From Deltaproteobacteria bacterium (GTDB lineage Bacteria > Desulfobacterota > DSM-4660 > Desulfatiglandales > HGW-15): a DNA stretch of 22,075 nt. Under the pieces are notes generated by a model. It saw only the letters and a program-made list of their open reading frames with translations. It was not told where the DNA came from and searched no databases. Below are positions 13,898 to 21,996 of the stretch, in pieces. The position numbers were made by a program, and so were the translations under genes. The stretch lies in the NCBI GenBank assembly GCA_019308985.1, contig JAFDHB010000047.1, positions 1-22,075 on the forward strand. The letters are read 5' to 3'. Each line of letters opens with the position of its first letter. The first letter of the stretch is position 1.

Positions 13898-14527
13898 ATG
13901 GGAAAGAGAGATCGACTGGGAATAAGGCCTAATCTGTCACTTTGCGTACCGGTAATCCTCTTGCTAATCTCAATCTCCTGCTCCTCTGCGCCTTACCTCA
14001 AGGTAAACTATCGCCTCCCTCCCCCGGTGGAGGAATTGAAAGGCCGGGAGGTCATCTTGTCCTTTTCGGACGAGAGGGAGGATAAAGAGATATTGGGTAG
14101 GGGGGCAAGGGATAAATTTCCAAGATTCTCGGGGGAAATCCTGTTTTCCCTTTCAAAGGGCACGGAAGAGGGATCCGTGGTAGGTCTCTACCAGTTGCCC
14201 TCATTTATGCGCGCAATATTTAAGAGAAAACTGGAAAACGCGGGACTTGAGGTGTTAGGACCTGAAGAAAAGACAGACACTGAAATTCAGATAGCTCTCA
14301 AAGACTTCAAGCTGGACCTAATTGGAGGGAAATGGAACTTCAAGATGAACTACGAGGCGAGACTCATAAGAGGTGGAAAGGTATTGTCAAATCTGATGAT
14401 CAGTGGGCGGGCCGAAAGGGCGAGAGTAATCGGAACAGGGGACGCCCACAGGATCGTAGGGGAGAGCATTACAGACCTGGTGAACCAGTTGGATGTGGGC
14501 AGGCTTTTCAGACTTGCACAAAGTTAG
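13898..14527 (+). CDS. putative outer-membrane lipoprotein, YajG-like
   Basis: 209 residues from the ATG at 13898, chosen for its GGGAGGA seven bases upstream and because a lipoprotein signal follows directly; an upstream start at 13733 would overlap the previous gene and add 55 unrelated residues. The signal runs from charged residues through VPVILLLISIS to Cys28 (lipobox SIS-C, with serine at -3, slightly atypical). The mature protein has beta-rich alternation (REVILSFSDERED, TEIQIALKDFKLDLI, KMNYEARLI) that vaguely recalls YajG/LptE-type envelope lipoproteins. I assign no function. It lies between the nucleotidyltransferase gene and rimO, with gaps of 148 and 50 bases. Confidence 0.65.
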   Translation: MGKRDRLGIRPNLSLCVPVILLLISISCSSAPYLKVNYRLPPPVEELKGREVILSFSDEREDKEILGRGARDKFPRFSGEILFSLSKGTEEGSVVGLYQLPSFMRAIFKRKLENAGLEVLGPEEKTDTEIQIALKDFKLDLIGGKWNFKMNYEARLIRGGKVLSNLMISGRAERARVIGTGDAHRIVGESITDLVNQLDVGRLFRLAQS

Positions 14528-14577
14528 GGTGGGCCCCTGGCGGCACATTTCCCGTCGGAGGTTGGTTTGGGGGATCG

Positions 14578-15933
14578 ATGGACAACCCTGGGAAGACAAA
14601 GGGAAAAATACACCTCATAAGTTTGGGGTGCCCCAAGAACCTTGTTGACAGTGAGCACATGCTCGGAATACTTAGAGAGCAGGGATACTCGCTTGTATCA
14701 GAACTGGATGAAGCCGAAGTGGCTGTGGTTAACACCTGTGGTTTTATACAGCCGGCCGCGGAAGAGGCCCTTGATACGATCTTAGAGGTGGCCGAAAAAA
14801 AGGAAAAGGGCTCTCTGCGCAGGTTGGTTGTTACTGGGTGCCTTGTCCAGCGGTACGGATACAAGCTCAGAAGGGAAGTGCCTGAAGTAGACGCCTGGCT
14901 CGGGCCCGGGGAATTCCCTAAAATAGCCGAAATAATTGAGAGGATCAAGAACCGCCGTGAGCAGGAGGCCCCCCTGCTGGTCAACAGTCCTCGATTTCTC
15001 CCGGACCACACCACCCCCAGGGTGATGGGGACCCCATTTTACAGCGCCTTCCTCAAAATTGCGGAGGGATGCTCCCACCGTTGTTCCTTTTGTGTCATAC
15101 CGAGCCTCAGGGGCCCTTACAGGAGCAGGGAAATAGGTTCGCTCCTCAGGGAAGCCGAGTCTCTGGTTGAGAGGGGTGTCAAGGAGATCAATCTTATCGC
15201 CCAGGATACGACCATGTACGGCCGGGACCTGGACGAGGATTACGGTCTGGAAGACCTCCTGGAGGAAATGCTCAAGGTCGAGGACATCTCTTGGATTCGA
15301 CTCCTCTACTGTCATCCGCATCGGATCACGGACAGACTCCTGGAGCTCCTGGACGGGGAGAATGCCATTTGCCCCTATCTTGATTTGCCTCTCCAGCACG
15401 TCAACGAGGAAATACTGAAGGCTATGGGAAGGCGTTACGAGGAGGAAAGTCCGAGACAACTCGTTGAAAGGATAAGGAAAAAGACGCGAAACCTGTGCCT
15501 GAGAACTACCTTGATGGTCGGGTTCCCTGGAGAGACGGACGAGGTCTTTCAAGAACTGTGTGATTTTGTGGCAGAGGCGGTTTTTGATCGCCTGGGGACA
15601 TTTATTTACAGCCCTGAAAAGGGAACGAAAGCCGAGCGTTTGAAAGGCGCGGTAAGCAAGACGGAGGCAAAGGAAAGGCTGGATGTATTGATGAAAATCC
15701 AGGCTGATGTCTCTTTGAAGAAGAACCAAGGACTGATAGGCGAGGTGGTGGAGGTGCTGAACGAGGGTTTTCACCCTGAGACAGATATGCTGCTACGGGG
15801 GAGGACCAAGAAAATGGCACCTGACGTAGATGGCCATGTCATCATCAATAAGGGGCAGGGCAGAATAGGGGATATCTTGCAGGTAAGAATCACCGAGGCC
15901 TATGACTATGACCTGGTTGGAGAGATAGTCTAA
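14578..15933 (+). CDS. rimO: ribosomal protein S12 methylthiotransferase RimO
   Basis: 451 residues from the ATG at 14578 (a longer frame from 14332 overlaps the lipoprotein gene and is spurious). The N-terminal UPF0004 domain has three cluster cysteines: Cys18 (SLGCPKN), Cys54 (VVNTCGF) and Cys88 (VVTGCLVQRY). The radical-SAM cluster motif is CSHRCSFC (Cys165, Cys169, Cys172), followed by SLRGPYRSR. LIAQDTTMYGRDL and YCHPHRITDRLLEL are typical of RimO rather than MiaB. A C-terminal TRAM domain covers about residues 385-451. It methylthiolates the conserved aspartate of ribosomal protein S12 using two [4Fe-4S] clusters and S-adenosylmethionine. Confidence 0.94.
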   Translation: MDNPGKTKGKIHLISLGCPKNLVDSEHMLGILREQGYSLVSELDEAEVAVVNTCGFIQPAAEEALDTILEVAEKKEKGSLRRLVVTGCLVQRYGYKLRREVPEVDAWLGPGEFPKIAEIIERIKNRREQEAPLLVNSPRFLPDHTTPRVMGTPFYSAFLKIAEGCSHRCSFCVIPSLRGPYRSREIGSLLREAESLVERGVKEINLIAQDTTMYGRDLDEDYGLEDLLEEMLKVEDISWIRLLYCHPHRITDRLLELLDGENAICPYLDLPLQHVNEEILKAMGRRYEEESPRQLVERIRKKTRNLCLRTTLMVGFPGETDEVFQELCDFVAEAVFDRLGTFIYSPEKGTKAERLKGAVSKTEAKERLDVLMKIQADVSLKKNQGLIGEVVEVLNEGFHPETDMLLRGRTKKMAPDVDGHVIINKGQGRIGDILQVRITEAYDYDLVGEIV

Positions 15934-16096
15934 GCTCTTTTGCTTTGACATTAGGGATCATTAAAAATAAACTTAATTGGTATAGAATAGAAGACAAGAT
16001 CAGGGGTTGATCAAGAGATGTGTCGCAAATACCTAGCGAAGCTCTGCCTCAAACCGACGAGTTGAGGAAAGATTAGCTGCGTTGCTTGAGCAAAGC

Positions 16097-16193
16097 GATG
16101 CTGGATGCCGGATGCTCGATGCTGGATAAAACAATAAACAAGCCTTCCTTAAGATCCAGCATCTCTCCGAGCCGGAAGCCAGGAACCAGCATC
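16097..16193. repeat. GATGCTGGAT palindromic repeat cluster
   Basis: GATGCTGGAT occurs at 16097-16106 and 16118-16127, with a further GATGC between them. The reverse complement ATCCAGCATC is at 16154-16163, and a near copy (AACCAGCATC) is at 16184-16193. Together they form a roughly 100-base imperfect palindrome with an AT-rich loop (about 16128-16153), like REP/BIME-type extragenic repeats. It sits in the 368-base gap between rimO and the polyprenyl synthase. The rest of that gap shows only a TTGACA (16233-16238) that could belong to a promoter for the next gene. Confidence 0.65.
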
Positions 16194-16301
16194 TAGTATC
16201 TGTTCGCAAACTGCACAACAAGATACAGAAACTTGACACAAATTTTAAGATCTTAACCTATGTGGAGAGCTAGTGCCTGACGGTAAGAGTGAAAGCACGC
16301 C

Positions 16302-17279
16302 ATGAATAGGGATCAGGTTTTTCTCAGTAAATTCAAATACATTTTCGATCGCATCAATCGCGAGTTGAGTGTCAACCTGGGAAGCCAGGTATACCTCATC
16401 ATGGATGTAGGTAAACATGCGCTGCTCGGAGAAGGCAAGAGGTTGAGACCCCTCTTGTTTGTCCTTTCCAGTCACCTCTGCGGTTACCACAGGGCGGATG
16501 TCTATCGGTTGTCCACCATTTTTGAGTACATTCACGTGGCGTCCCTAATCCATGATGACGTCCTGGACAATGCCGAGCTGAGGAGGAATAAACCTTCCGT
16601 AAGAAACCTCTGGGGAAATCTGACTGCCGTCCTGGGGGGAGATTACCTGTATTCAAAGGCCGCGGGCCTGGCGATCGAGTCCGGCAAGCTGGAATTGGTC
16701 AAACTCCTGAATGAGACCGCTGTGCAGATGGTTGAAGGGCAATTTTTGGAACTGGAGAACACCCACAACTGGGAACTTACCAGGGAAAAATACATGGAAA
16801 TCATAATATCGAAAACTGCAGCCCTGATGGCCGCCGCCTGTGCCAGTGGCGCTATCGTGGCCGAGGCCGACAGGAGGGCACTCGATCAACTCAGCCATTT
16901 TGGTCGCAACCTTGGAATAGCCTTTCAGCTCCTGGACGATATCCTGGACTATACTTCCCGTGAAGAGGATTTTGGAAAACCGGTGGGAAAGGATCTCAGG
17001 GAAGGGAAAATAACCTTGCCGCTCATATATACACTCCAGGGCCTGGAAGAGGATGAGAAGGACGGCCTCAAGAGGCTTTTCAGGGAGAATAGGGCCGGAG
17101 AAGAGGATTACAGGAAGTTGATCACAAGGGTAAGAAAAAACGGGGTAATCGAGAAAATAAGGTCGGAGGCCAGGGAGTTTATAGAAACAAACGAGAAATA
17201 CCTTGAAGCCTTTCCGGAATCCCAAACAAAGGAGTATCTGCTGGAGCTTAACAGCTACATGGTGGAAAGACATTACTGA
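16302..17279 (+). CDS. long-chain polyprenyl diphosphate synthase (IspB-like)
   Basis: 325 residues of the trans-isoprenyl diphosphate synthase family. The first aspartate-rich motif is HDDVLD (Asp85, Asp86, Asp89) followed by RRNKPSVRNLWGN; the second is LLDDILDYT (Asp212, Asp213, Asp216) followed by GKPVGKDLREGK. GEGKRLRPLL supplies the substrate-binding lysine and arginines. The residue five before the first motif is a small Ala80, favouring a long chain (about C35-C50) as in octaprenyl synthase. It makes the side chain of respiratory quinones, probably menaquinone here. The ribosome-binding site is poor. Its stop codon directly abuts that of the convergent molybdopterin-binding gene. Confidence 0.9.
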   Translation: MNRDQVFLSKFKYIFDRINRELSVNLGSQVYLIMDVGKHALLGEGKRLRPLLFVLSSHLCGYHRADVYRLSTIFEYIHVASLIHDDVLDNAELRRNKPSVRNLWGNLTAVLGGDYLYSKAAGLAIESGKLELVKLLNETAVQMVEGQFLELENTHNWELTREKYMEIIISKTAALMAAACASGAIVAEADRRALDQLSHFGRNLGIAFQLLDDILDYTSREEDFGKPVGKDLREGKITLPLIYTLQGLEEDEKDGLKRLFRENRAGEEDYRKLITRVRKNGVIEKIRSEAREFIETNEKYLEAFPESQTKEYLLELNSYMVERHY

Positions 17280-18332
17280 CTAGGCGCATTTGCCGAACGG
17301 ACATACAGGGTATTTGCACTCCTCGCAATTAAGGCAAAGCCCACCGTGGGCCATGGCGGCGAGGTCTCTCCTTGTTATCTTTTCGCCCGCTAGAATTCTC
17401 GGCAGGAGGATGTCAAAGACCGTGGCCCTGTAATAGATGACACAGGCCGGGAGGCCAAGCACGGGCACACCATCAAAGTGGCCGTAAAGGAACATGGCGC
17501 CGGGGAGTATGGGGGTTCCGTAAACGATCTCAGACGCCCCGGCCTCTGCTATGGCTGTGCGGCTCACATCATCAGGATCTACGCTCATGCCTCCTGCGAC
17601 CAGGATAAGCCCAAGGCCCCTTTCAAGGAACCCCCTGATGCCCTTGCTGATGAACTCCTTGTCGTCCGGAGCAAAAAGGATCTCCTTTACAGTACATCCG
17701 AAGCCCTCGATCTTTTTTCGGATTATGGGAGCGAACTTGTCCTCTATTCGACCGTAGTAGACTTCATTTCCCGTGATAATGAGGCCTGTGTCAGGACTGG
17801 CGAGTCTCTTTACCGAAAATAGGCCCTCGCTTTTCCAGAGGATTGACAGGGCCTCCCGCAGTTTCCTGCCTTCAATGATAAGGGGTATGGCCCTGGTGCT
17901 TGCTATGATGACACCCTTCTCCACGAGAGTGTCGTTGTGACGGGAAGAGCAGGCTATATCGGCAATCATGTTGAGTTCTGTCAGGGCGCCCACGTCAACC
18001 TTCAGCAGGCCCCTGTAAGCCGATCTCAAGGATATTTTTCCTTCTGTGGGTTGCTCATCAAAGGTAACACCCTCACCGGCCATTGCCTGGGCAAGCTTTG
18101 TGGCTGCCTCGTTTTCATGAACCTCGTCAGGTCCAAGGGTTAACACGAAGACATTTTCCTTCCCGAGACGCTTGAGGTGTTCCAGGTCTTCTGGCCTGAT
18201 AATGTGCCCCTTCTTGAAGGCAGGGCCCTTGAATTGTCCTGGCCTGATCTCCGTGATATCATGGGCAAGGACTTGACCTACCGCTTGATTCACAGGAATC
18301 ACCCTGCCCGATTTGTGTTTTGCCATCGCCAT
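17280..18332 (-). CDS. molybdopterin-binding (MoeA/Mog-like) protein with cysteine-rich tail
   Basis: 350 residues. AGGAG lies three bases before ATG 18332 and nine before a second ATG at 18326, which may be the true start. The MPT-binding fold covers about 178-310: LIITGNEVYYG (TGNE at 187-190), LILVAGGMSVDPDD (247-255), YGTPILPGAMFLYG and PVLGLPACVIYY. The N-terminal part (about 8-70) resembles MoeA-type domain I. The C-terminus ends in five cysteines spaced CxxCxxCx4Cx4C (Cys333, 336, 339, 344, 349), suggesting metal or Fe-S binding. A role in molybdenum-cofactor handling is likely; whether it inserts Mo, or serves as a regulator, is not evident. Confidence 0.85.
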   Translation of the reverse strand: MAMAKHKSGRVIPVNQAVGQVLAHDITEIRPGQFKGPAFKKGHIIRPEDLEHLKRLGKENVFVLTLGPDEVHENEAATKLAQAMAGEGVTFDEQPTEGKISLRSAYRGLLKVDVGALTELNMIADIACSSRHNDTLVEKGVIIASTRAIPLIIEGRKLREALSILWKSEGLFSVKRLASPDTGLIITGNEVYYGRIEDKFAPIIRKKIEGFGCTVKEILFAPDDKEFISKGIRGFLERGLGLILVAGGMSVDPDDVSRTAIAEAGASEIVYGTPILPGAMFLYGHFDGVPVLGLPACVIYYRATVFDILLPRILAGEKITRRDLAAMAHGGLCLNCEECKYPVCPFGKCA

Positions 18333-18375
18333 AAGCTCCTGTTTCTAATAACCAAATATCACTCCTCTTGGATTC

Positions 18376-19146
18376 TCAAGGATCCAGCATGAGATGCATC
18401 AAGTCCCTCCCCAGTATCAATTCTCCCTTGTATGTATTCCTGCAGGACCTTGCAATATCGGTTTCAAGGATCTCAGGGTAGAAATTGAGGAGGAGGAGTT
18501 TCTTGGCGCCCGCTGATTGGGCGACGCGTCCTGCCTCAGACGGAGTGAGGTGTCCCTGCACGGCTTGGTCGTCAGGGAAAGAACATTCGAGGATGAGCAG
18601 GTCACAGTCCTTTCCCAGTGAAATGATATCGTCACAATAGGAGGTGTCTCCAGAATAGACAAAGGTTTTTCCCTTTGTCCCCTCGACCCGGTAGGCGAGA
18701 CTTTGGAGGGTGTGCGCCGTGTGCACGGTGCGGACGCGAAAGTAATCATACTCTCTGGTCTCCTCCTTGCTGGTATCCAGTTCTTCAATCCGCATCAGCC
18801 CTGGGGGGAGATCAAGCCACTCACCATAGGCCTTCTGGAGGTCTCTTACGAATGGGGCGATACCATCCGGGCCTGTTATGAGGAACGGTACCCTGGAGCC
18901 AATTGTGGACGGGTCCTTTGTGGCGAAGAGGAAATGGACAAGGTCGGCCGTGTGGTCGGGGTGAAAGTGGGTAATGAATATGTGCTTGATCCTATTGTGA
19001 CTGATGCCGATTCTTGAGAGTTGTCTCAAGGTCCCTGGACCCATATCAAAGAGGATTATTTCGCTGGCGGCAAAAACAACCAGCGCTGGTGACGCCCTAT
19101 CATTCAAAGGGTTACCCGTACCTGAGCCCAATATGATCAATTTCAT
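18376..19146 (-). CDS. MBL-fold hydrolase, RNase Z-like
   Basis: 256 residues. Metallo-beta-lactamase motifs: ITHFHPDHTADL (His60, His62, Asp64, His65), HTAH (His145 is the probable ligand), YSGDT (Asp167) and GHLTPSEAG (His199). The start LGSGTGNPLNDRASP matches the RNase Z/arylsulfatase-like branch. The last expected metal-ligand histidine (HFYP in close relatives) is Asn221 here (LLNFYPEI, codon at 18484-18486). It is shorter than canonical tRNase Z (about 300) and without an obvious flexible arm, so general phosphodiesterase activity is as likely as tRNA 3' processing. It lies 43 bases upstream of the molybdopterin-binding gene on the same strand; they may be co-transcribed. Confidence 0.85.
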   Translation of the reverse strand: MKLIILGSGTGNPLNDRASPALVVFAASEIILFDMGPGTLRQLSRIGISHNRIKHIFITHFHPDHTADLVHFLFATKDPSTIGSRVPFLITGPDGIAPFVRDLQKAYGEWLDLPPGLMRIEELDTSKEETREYDYFRVRTVHTAHTLQSLAYRVEGTKGKTFVYSGDTSYCDDIISLGKDCDLLILECSFPDDQAVQGHLTPSEAGRVAQSAGAKKLLLLNFYPEILETDIARSCRNTYKGELILGRDLMHLMLDP

Positions 19147-19378
19147 TCCTTCCCCCCTGCCTTTCTTTCGATCAATAAAGCTACCACAGTTTTCAATTCC
19201 GGGAGCCTAATTTCTCCTGCTGTCAAGGCCGATTATGCAAGTGGAATGAATAAAATAATGCACATTTCAGGGGCTCATCGCAAGGTAAAAGATTGCTGCT
19301 GCAAGGAGTTTTCTCCTTCCCCGTCCTGCAGGACTTCGGAGCATCGGTGTTTGGGTAGGACCGGGTTCATCTCTTGCA

Positions 19379-19795
19379 GGAGAGGCTATTGATCGGGGGT
19401 TCCTTGACGGCAAGCGCCTCTATGACATTGATCAGCAGGGTATCGAGTTTGTCATCCATCTAAAGATAGGAGTATGGAGGCGGCCAAGGATGCCCGTCAG
19501 TTGGCTTTAGATTGCGAAAGCTTTCCTCCTGTTCATCGTGAAGTTGAAGTGGTACACGGTTATGGCAAAAACAGATAGACTGAAAACGTCCTCACCTCCC
19601 TGGTGGGTGTGCCGAATCTGTTGACGTGTGACTGGTTTAATCCACAGGGTTCAAAAGCCAATACCGCCAAGAAAGATTATGAGCCTGCTGCCTTGAATGC
19701 AGTGGTTGTCAAATCATGGGGCAACAAAACTCCTCCGCTTGAAAAGCAGGTCGTATTTGTAACAAATATTGATGTCAAAGATCCCTTTGTAACCT
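19379..19795 (+). pseudogene. decayed IS4-like transposase, 5' part
   Basis: A reading frame from about 19379 gives AIDRGFLDGKRLYDIDQQGI, a DDE-transposase core segment. A frameshift at about 19460-19474 moves to the frame encoding MEAAKDARQLALD...VEVVHGYGKNR, which is broken by TAG at 19576-19578 and continues VLTSLVGVPNLLTCDW to NIDVKDPF at the MITE insertion point. The N-terminal third is missing or unrecognisable. The remainder of the protein continues after the MITE (19951-20367). The 232 bases before 19379 contain no gene that I can support. Confidence 0.75.
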
Positions 19796-19950
19796 TGATG
19801 AACTCGTAAAAAGTCAAAATTGGGATGGCAAGGTAAAAGGCTTCAAGTTCAAGGCGCGCGAACCTCGTGTGATGAGGCGTACTTGGCGTACGCCGCAATC
19901 ACAACGAGATGAAGCGCAACGCAGGAATTGGACTTTTTACGAAGCCATCA
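19796..19950 (+). repeat. MITE-like repeat, copy 3 (complete, 155 bp), inserted in the transposase
   Basis: Same termini (TGATGAACTCGTAAAAAGTC and GACTTTTTACGAAGCCATCA), interior palindrome and exact length as copy 2. The flanks duplicate ACCT (19792-19795 and 19951-19954). Removing the element plus one ACCT restores an open transposase frame through the junction (DPFVTFDRYDERS). This defines both element ends and shows it moved as a unit. Confidence 0.9.
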
Positions 19951-20367
19951 ACCTTTGATCGTTATGATGAGCGCAGCCTCATGGAAAACAAGCGTTTTCG
20001 AGAGGTTAAACGAAACCGGCACTTTCAGCACCCCCCTAAGAAAACCACAGAAGGGGTCTATGTTCAGGCATATATGACCATGGCTCTGAAAGCCCTTACT
20101 ACTGCCTTCCTAAAATGGCAGAAAGAACAACTGCAACTGGTAGCCCTGGGGCAATACAGCACGTGGCAAATGTACCGGCGAAAGTTGAAGGTCCTTAACC
20201 GAAACAAGCTGATTGTGTTCGTGGATCAGCACTTCGGCATTTTTCCATCCCATGAAGTCTTCATGCTGGCAGATGTCCCTGTTCACGACATTGCAAAAGA
20301 ACTCAATATCACCCCAGAACAGGTCTATGCCAAATACACGGGTCAGCCCCTAACTGAAAATCCTTGA
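19951..20367 (+). pseudogene. decayed IS4-like transposase, 3' part
   Basis: Encodes TFDRYDERSLMENKRFREVK, close to the Y-R-E-K signature of IS4-type transposases (spacing to the lysine is seven rather than six). It then runs through GVYVQAYMTMALKALTTAF, YRRKLKVLNRNKLIVF and FGIFPSHEVFMLADVPVHDIAKEL to the natural stop at 20365-20367. An ATG inside the MITE (19909) opens a frame of 152 codons that fuses 14 MITE-encoded residues to this fragment. That fusion has no good ribosome-binding site, lacks the catalytic core and is probably not functional. Confidence 0.75.
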
Positions 20368-20723
20368 TCCGGGCTGCCGGGTTTTCCTTCGGCAACACTG
20401 TCTCTCGCTTAATCCTTATATCGGAATTCCAGAAGTCAAGTGAAAGACACGAACGCCCGCCTGTTCCGCGGCGTCGGTGGAGTGGATGACGTCGGGCTTG
20501 ATTTTGGAGGAAGGAACACCCGAGGGATAGGTATGCGAACCCCGGGGCGATTAGAAATTCCAGGCTGGTCAGTGAATTAGCAAGGGATACGCGGGGGGGT
20601 ATGTATAGTACCGGCACCGAGGGGAAAAAGGCGTACAGCCCGGTGCCCTGTTTCATGGACGAGACAAGGGAGTATCTCATCTGTAAACTTCCTGGTGGGG
20701 GACGTCAAGGGGGAGGAAGCAGC
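20368..20723. other. 356-base gap without a supported gene
   Basis: Between the transposase fragment and the TPR gene I find no convincing gene. The only structure is a 7-bp inverted repeat GGCACCG (20613-20619) / CGGTGCC (20641-20647) and a short purine-rich tract near 20700-20735. A minus-strand open stretch of about 45 codons ending at 20416 has protein-like composition but no start; it may be a further gene relic next to the IS remnant. Confidence 0.5.
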
Positions 20724-21935
20724 CTATGGGGAGGAAGTTACATCCGCCACGAAAGCATGGTCCAGTGCCTTGTTCAACTCTTTATGAAGCTTTTCCAGGC
20801 TCCTTTTGATATCATCGAAACTCTCAAAAGGCCCTTCCAACTCCCGCCGAGAACTCCTTTCTTCTCTTTGGGCCATGGCTTTTTTGGTCCAGGAGAATGC
20901 AGCAGAAAATCGGTTTTGTGACTTAAGTGCTTCGGCAATCCAGTATTTGCATTCCACCTGGTACCCCACCGAGGTAAACGGCTGGCCATCAAGCCGCTCA
21001 AGTAGCTTCTTGAAGATAGACTCGGCTTCAGACCATCTTTCGAACTTTATGAACAGCCTTCCCCTATAATATAGATCGGAAATACTCGGGCGCTCCTTTC
21101 TTTCTATGATACCTTCAAGTACCTCCGAGGCCTTTTCATATCGGCCGTAATCATAGTACGCTGCCATAAGGTTGTAGCTGGCTTGATTCCTGGCATACAG
21201 GCCGTACTTGACAGAGAATTCGATCTGGCGCAGACCCAATTCTCTCTTGTCCTTCATCCAGAATGCGATAATACGCAAGAACTTGGATTTTGCGGTTCTC
21301 CAGTAGTTATATGAACCCAATCCGAGATAGGCATCATAGATGTTGGGGTCCTTTTCCAGGGCCTCCTTAAGTTTCTCTATGCCCTTGCGTCCAGCCACAT
21401 AAGCACCTATCCAATCATTTTCGCGAAAACGGTTGAACGCCCTGTACCCGTAAGCAGCGCCAATGTAAAAGTAGGCCCATGGATCATCCCTGCCCTCGAG
21501 CAATGCATTCCCCGTCTCAATGGCCAATCGGATATTTTGCTCCAGTTCTTTCATGAATCTCTTGTTGCGGTAGTTGCTCATCCAATCTTGATAGGAGGCT
21601 GCTTTGAAAAAATAGGGGGCTGGGTGCCCAGGATACATCTTCTGAACCCGATCAAAGATGCTCAAACTTTCCTCGTACCGCTCATTGAAGATCAGATCAA
21701 TTCCCCGGGACAAATAGGCATGGAAGACGGGGGTGGGAGAAGCTCCTACATCCTGCCCCACATCAGGTACCCCGTCAATGACATGGGAAAATCCTGGAGC
21801 CGGGACCAGGAGACCGATCAAAAACAATACGACCCCGGCCACCTTGAAATGTTTTCCAAGCGAGAAAACTCGGACTATTGAACGAACAATTCCACTCAGT
21901 GTCTTCGCGCATCTGATATTTGATTTGGTATTCAT
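20724..21935 (-). CDS. exported tetratricopeptide-repeat protein
   Basis: 403 residues. After a basic N-terminus a hydrophobic segment (VAGVVLFLIGLLVPAPGFS, about residues 32-50) acts as signal peptide or anchor, with possible cleavage after GFS. The rest is helical and TPR-like: FNERYEESLSIFDRVQKMYPGHPAPYFFKA, AYLGLGSYNYWRT, YYDYGRYEKASEVLEGII, LFIKFERWSEAESIFKKLL. The central WAYFYIGAAYGYRAF and KLKEALEKDPNIYDAYLGLG resemble a group of deltaproteobacterial envelope TPR proteins. It is probably a periplasmic scaffold; no partner can be named. AAGGA precedes the ATG at about ten bases. A hairpin (21980-21996) and a weak -10 (TATAAC, minus strand, 22009-22014) lie upstream. Confidence 0.8.
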   Translation of the reverse strand: MNTKSNIRCAKTLSGIVRSIVRVFSLGKHFKVAGVVLFLIGLLVPAPGFSHVIDGVPDVGQDVGASPTPVFHAYLSRGIDLIFNERYEESLSIFDRVQKMYPGHPAPYFFKAASYQDWMSNYRNKRFMKELEQNIRLAIETGNALLEGRDDPWAYFYIGAAYGYRAFNRFRENDWIGAYVAGRKGIEKLKEALEKDPNIYDAYLGLGSYNYWRTAKSKFLRIIAFWMKDKRELGLRQIEFSVKYGLYARNQASYNLMAAYYDYGRYEKASEVLEGIIERKERPSISDLYYRGRLFIKFERWSEAESIFKKLLERLDGQPFTSVGYQVECKYWIAEALKSQNRFSAAFSWTKKAMAQREERSSRRELEGPFESFDDIKRSLEKLHKELNKALDHAFVADVTSSP

Positions 21936-21979
21936 CTTGAGATTCCTTCTCTTTCGTTCCCTCTAAATCGCTACTAATC

Positions 21980-21996
21980 CACCGGCTATGCCGGTG
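21980..21996. repeat. CACCGGC hairpin upstream of the TPR gene
   Basis: CACCGGC (21980-21986), a TAT loop, then GCCGGTG (21990-21996): a perfect 7-bp stem in the leader of the TPR gene, about 45 bases before its ATG. GC-rich hairpins of this form also occur at ends of IS200/IS605 elements and in REP sequences; no second end is seen here. Confidence 0.45.

Noticed and set aside
14782..15774. 330-codon minus-strand frame opposite rimO
   Set aside because: Antisense shadow of rimO; radical-SAM and TRAM motifs prove the plus strand.
20416..20555. Minus-strand stretch of about 45 codons (SKIKPDVIHSTDAAEQAG...)
   Set aside because: Protein-like composition, but no start codon, no ribosome-binding site and no family I recognise; possibly a gene relic, possibly chance.
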